From JBDSKH01 sp050245915 (GTDB lineage: Bacteria > Actinomycetota > Actinomycetes > Actinomycetales > Microbacteriaceae), in contig JBFWWZ010000078.1 in NCBI GenBank assembly GCA_050245915.1, positions 1 to 7,792 on the forward strand: DNA of 7,792 nucleotides, in the 5' to 3' direction. A program made the translations under genes and the position numbers. The first letter of the stretch is position 1. Each line of letters starts with the position of its first letter. The notes beneath the pieces were generated by a model. It had not been told where the DNA came from and searched no databases. It saw nothing but the letters and a program-made list of their open reading frames with translations. This document shows positions 4,795-7,792 of the stretch, in pieces.

Positions 4795-7792
4795 GGGACT
4801 CGTCAATCAGGGTGATGAAGCGGCTCAGCGTGGCGAGCCCCTCCGGGGTATGCGGGAGGTAGTCGATGAGCGCCGGGGAGTGGACCAGGTAGGCGGCCCA
4901 CTTGGCACGCGAGATCGACACGTTGAGCCGGTTGCGATTGAGGAGGAAGTCCATCCCGCGAGGCACCTCGGCGGCATCGGATGCCGCGAGGCTGACGATG
5001 GAGATGACCGCCTCCCGGCCTTGGAACTTGTCGACGGTGCCGACCGGGACGTCGCCAAGTCCGGCTGCGTCGAGGGATGACCTCAGCAGCTCGACCTGGG
5101 CGTTGTAGGGCGTCACCACGATGATGTCGTCCTGCTGCACCGACACCGGCACCGCCCCGGCCTTCGGAGTCCAGGCGAGGCCGAGGTGCTGGTGGACCAG
5201 GTCGATGACCGCGGCCGCCTCCTCGACCGAGGAGGTCGCGTTCCCGGTGTGCAGCACCGCGACCGAGTGCAGCCCCGGCGCAACGCCGTCGAGGCTGCGG
5301 CCGAGCGTCGAAGGGTGGGAACGGAGCTGCTCGTCGTAGGCGAGCCGGGACACCGGCTCGGTGACGGCCTCGTCCATCCGGCGGCTCTCCGCGAGGAAGT
5401 AGCCGTACTCGTCGGGGAGCACTGCGTGACCGCCGATGATGTGGCCGAGCGCGGAGCCGTCGACCGGCGCCGGATGGATGCCCTGGCTAACCTGCGGAAG
5501 CTGCTGAGGGTCGCCGAGGAAGAGCACGCGCTTGGCGCTGAACGCGGTCGCGATGGTGTTGGCGAGGGAGAACTGCCCGGCTTCGTCGATGACCAGGAGG
5601 TCGAGCTGGTCGACGCCAATACGGTTGCGGTTCGTCATGTCCCACGCGGTGCCACCGATGACGTAGCCGGTCGCGTGGTTGCGGGCGGCGAAGTTCTGGA
5701 ATCCGCTATCCGCGAGAGCGACATAGTTGCCGGTACTGCCGTCTCGATCCGGCTTCTTCCCGACGAGGTGCGACTCGACTCCGGCGTCGAGCACGACGGC
5801 CTCGAGGACGTTCTCGATCACCTTGTGCGACTGTGCGGTGACGCCGATCGCCCAGTGGTGCCGCTCGACGAGCTCCTTGATCACGTGCGCGGCGAGATAG
5901 GTCTTGCCGGTGCCGGGTGGCCCCTGTACGGCGAGGTAGCCGCGGTCCATCGTGGTCATAGAAGCGACTACCGCGCGGACACCGTCGTCGGCGTCGCGCA
6001 TCGGCTCCAGCGGCGCGGCGGCGGATGGAGCCGCCCGCAGGAGCACGCGGGACATCGCGTCCTCCGGCCAGCCGGAGGCCGAGTCCGCGACGGTCTGACC
6101 CCATTGCTCGATGGCTGCCTGGAGGTTGTCTGCGCGCGGCGGGGGCCCCGGCGCTATGTGGGTCGGTGTCGCGTCCCACGGGGTCGCGCCCGTCGGCAGG
6201 GTCTCCTTGACGAGCACGTCGCCGTCTTCGGTCTCGCCGACGAGCGTCGCCCGGGTCGCGATCCGCTGGCCGACGCGGTGGCCGAGCGGGCTGAACGGCA
6301 CAGGCTCCTCGTAGACGAGGAACACGTCGAGTCCCTCCTTGACCTGCGAGCTGCCCGGCGCCCACACGCCGCTTAGCCGCAGCGTGCGCTTGGGCGCCCC
6401 ACCGCGCGGCCCGACGCCGCTCCACCCCTCCTCGGCCGATCCTCCGTCGACCACGAAGATGTTGCGGGTGTCCTGCCACAGCTCGGCCGGCTGCTCCAGT
6501 CGATCGAAGTGCTCCCACCAGAAGCTCTTCGCCTCCCGCCGGTGGAAGTCGATCGCCGCGGCGGCCATCCGGTAGGCGCCCGCCGCGGCGTCCTCGCCAC
6601 GATGCTCCGCCTCGAGTCCGAGCTCCTGGAGCTTGAGGTCGAGGTCGCTGACTTCGAACGCGGCGGCGGTGAGCTCTTGCGGCACGACGTCGACGTGGAC
6701 GCCCTGCACCTCGGGCAGCGATCGCAGCCAGTCCCGCAGGCCGAGCGTCGAGCGGCAGTCGTAGGCGTTGTACTGCGCGATGTCCGCGAGGATGCGGTCG
6801 GCTTCCTGATCCAGGCCGTCCTCGCGAGCAGCACGGTAGGCGACGTACTGCACGACGGAGTCGGCGGCGTTGGCGACGCCTTCCCGCTCGTCCTCGCCCA
6901 TGTAGAGCGGTTCGAGCTTCTTGATCGAGTACGACGGCGACCCGACGCGCAGCGACGACGTGACGATCGGGTACAGGTCGACGAGCACGCCCCGACGCAG
7001 CAGCTCATCCACGATCTGCTCACCGACGCCGTGCCGGGCCGCGATCGAGAGCAGGTGCGTCTTCTCGTAGGAGGCGTAGTGGTAGATGTGCAGGTCCGGG
7101 TACTGGGCCAGGCGCAGCACGACGAAGGAGAGGAACTCCTCCAGCGCCTCCGCCTCGGATGCCTGGTCATGCGCCCAGAGCTTGTCGAAGTCGCCCGCCG
7201 CGTCGACCCAGCCGAAGAGGTAGTCGAGGCCCCACCGCTGCGTCCCGTCGGGCTGGATCTCCGCGTACATCGGGTCGCCTTCGAAGTCGAAGAAGAGGTC
7301 TCCGGCGCTCGGCGTCGGCAGCCCCGCGATCGGGCGCGGGTCGATGACGACGAACGGCGGGGCGGCGTGGGAGTCGCCTGCCGGCGCACCGGCCTGGAGC
7401 TGCGCCTGGAGACGGAGCTTGTCGAACGTCGGCGTGGGGATGTCGCACTCCGCCGGACGCTCAGCGAGGTCCGCGAGCTGGTGGAGCGTGCTGACGCCGA
7501 CTGAGCGGAGCTTGTCGCGCTGGGTAAGCTTCATCCCAGCGACGGTGATGAGGTCGTCGGCCTCGCCCGCCGGTCCTTCGCAGTACTTGCACCGCCCGTC
7601 GATCGCGTAGCGCTCATCGCCCCACTGCGCGACGACACCCTCGGCTCGGTGCTCGGCGACGACCTGGTGCATCCGGGCGCGGCGGCGCCGGAAGACGGGG
7701 CGGATGTCGTCGATGTGCGCGGTCTCGACCTGGTCGTTGCCAAGGATGAGCTCGACGGTGTCGTCGACCGGGATGCCGAGGCGCTCTAGCTG
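4784..7792 (-). CDS. TM0106-family RecB-like nuclease / RNase H-like exonuclease / SF1 helicase (5' end outside window)
   Basis: The frame is open to the right edge, so the start lies outside; 1002 residues are visible (numbered from the edge). The first residues, QLERLGIP then DDIRPVFRRRR, resemble the end of the RecB-like nuclease module of TM0106 proteins. A CxxC pair follows (C68, C71), then an HhH-like stretch (about 81-112). Residues 165-355 look like a DEDD/RNase H-like 3'-5' exonuclease: DFEGDP (D169, E171), HYASYEK (238-244), D272, and YNAYD ending in D345. An SF1 helicase occupies about 610-995: Walker A GPPGTGKT (624-631), Walker B VIDEAGQ (734-740), GDPQQLPQ (760-767), ESRRM (802-806), VDKFQGRE (920-927) and NVSISRAK (957-964). 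All motor motifs are intact, so ATP-driven translocation on nucleic acid coupled to nuclease activity is expected; the substrate is unknown. It overlaps the next gene by 11 bases. The family and helicase calls are secure; a role in defence or repair is inferred. Confidence 0.93.
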   Translation of the reverse strand, partial: QLERLGIPVDDTVELILGNDQVETAHIDDIRPVFRRRRARMHQVVAEHRAEGVVAQWGDERYAIDGRCKYCEGPAGEADDLITVAGMKLTQRDKLRSVGVSTLHQLADLAERPAECDIPTPTFDKLRLQAQLQAGAPAGDSHAAPPFVVIDPRPIAGLPTPSAGDLFFDFEGDPMYAEIQPDGTQRWGLDYLFGWVDAAGDFDKLWAHDQASEAEALEEFLSFVVLRLAQYPDLHIYHYASYEKTHLLSIAARHGVGEQIVDELLRRGVLVDLYPIVTSSLRVGSPSYSIKKLEPLYMGEDEREGVANAADSVVQYVAYRAAREDGLDQEADRILADIAQYNAYDCRSTLGLRDWLRSLPEVQGVHVDVVPQELTAAAFEVSDLDLKLQELGLEAEHRGEDAAAGAYRMAAAAIDFHRREAKSFWWEHFDRLEQPAELWQDTRNIFVVDGGSAEEGWSGVGPRGGAPKRTLRLSGVWAPGSSQVKEGLDVFLVYEEPVPFSPLGHRVGQRIATRATLVGETEDGDVLVKETLPTGATPWDATPTHIAPGPPPRADNLQAAIEQWGQTVADSASGWPEDAMSRVLLRAAPSAAAPLEPMRDADDGVRAVVASMTTMDRGYLAVQGPPGTGKTYLAAHVIKELVERHHWAIGVTAQSHKVIENVLEAVVLDAGVESHLVGKKPDRDGSTGNYVALADSGFQNFAARNHATGYVIGGTAWDMTNRNRIGVDQLDLLVIDEAGQFSLANTIATAFSAKRVLFLGDPQQLPQVSQGIHPAPVDGSALGHIIGGHAVLPDEYGYFLAESRRMDEAVTEPVSRLAYDEQLRSHPSTLGRSLDGVAPGLHSVAVLHTGNATSSVEEAAAVIDLVHQHLGLAWTPKAGAVPVSVQQDDIIVVTPYNAQVELLRSSLDAAGLGDVPVGTVDKFQGREAVISIVSLAASDAAEVPRGMDFLLNRNRLNVSISRAKWAAYLVHSPALIDYLPHTPEGLATLSRFITLIDESHEH

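Noticed and set aside
3592..4815. Another plus-strand open frame of about 400 codons
   Set aside because: It is a mirror frame of the N-terminal half of the fusion gene, where conserved HD motifs are clear on the minus strand; no domain or good start was seen.
5186..6376. Plus-strand open frame of about 400 codons opposite the helicase
   Set aside because: The minus strand here carries intact SF1 helicase motifs; the plus frame has low-complexity Arg/Asp/Val composition.
6373..7389. Minus-strand Arg/Ser/Thr-rich frame of 338 codons
   Set aside because: It is the shifted frame of the nuclease-helicase gene, with composition typical of an out-of-frame read in GC-rich DNA.
6509..7504. Plus-strand open frame of 331 codons opposite the exonuclease domain
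   Set aside because: Same reason: it is a shadow of a strongly conserved minus-strand domain.
7670..7672. ATG as start of the nuclease-helicase gene
   Set aside because: The frame continues upstream to the window edge with family-like sequence (QLERLGIP, DDIRPVFRRRR), so this Met is internal.
4784..7792. Cas4 or CRISPR-adaptation nuclease
   Set aside because: RecB-like features could suggest Cas4, but the fused RNase H-like exonuclease and SF1 helicase fit the TM0106 family, and no CRISPR repeats or cas genes are present.

Overview
The window is GC-rich throughout and uses mostly G/C-ending codons. Together with the TM0106-type nuclease-helicase architecture, this points to a high-GC actinomycete, perhaps a Microbacteriaceae-like genome. 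That placement is an inference; no rRNA or other taxonomic marker is present. All genes are on the minus strand, so transcription runs from the right edge to the left edge, and essentially every base is coding.

In transcription order there are three genes. (1) At the right (4784-7792, 5' end outside the window) is a large TM0106-family protein: the tail of a RecB-like nuclease module, a small HhH-like region, a DEDD/RNase H-like 3'-5' exonuclease domain, and a complete C-terminal superfamily 1 helicase with all main motifs intact. (2) In the centre (712-4794) is a 1360-residue multidomain fusion. It has an unrecognised N-terminal region, a RelA/SpoT-type HD hydrolase domain with its catalytic residues, a second unrecognised region of about 300 residues, an A1S_2505-family (phage-associated, possibly macro-like) domain, an ADP-ribosylglycohydrolase (ARH/DraG) domain, and a C-terminal dual-specificity-type phosphatase domain with an intact CX5R loop. 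(3) At the left edge (1-712, 3' end outside the window) is a protein with two predicted winged-helix domains. They are followed by a short Asn/Thr/Gly/Ser/Val-rich motif and the start of a helix. This gene runs off the edge and is easy to miss.

Gene 1 overlaps gene 2 by 11 bases, and the stop of gene 2 overlaps the start of gene 3 in a TGATG arrangement with a strong Shine-Dalgarno. The three are therefore probably translated from one transcript. The combination is a nucleic-acid processing enzyme, a protein packed with nucleotide/ADP-ribose-processing hydrolases, and a DNA-binding or sensor-like protein with a possible self-assembly motif. It looks like an accessory, conflict-type (defence or NAD/ADP-ribose repair) locus. 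That functional reading is an inference from domain content. No promoter, terminator, tRNA, CRISPR array, insertion sequence or long repeat was seen.
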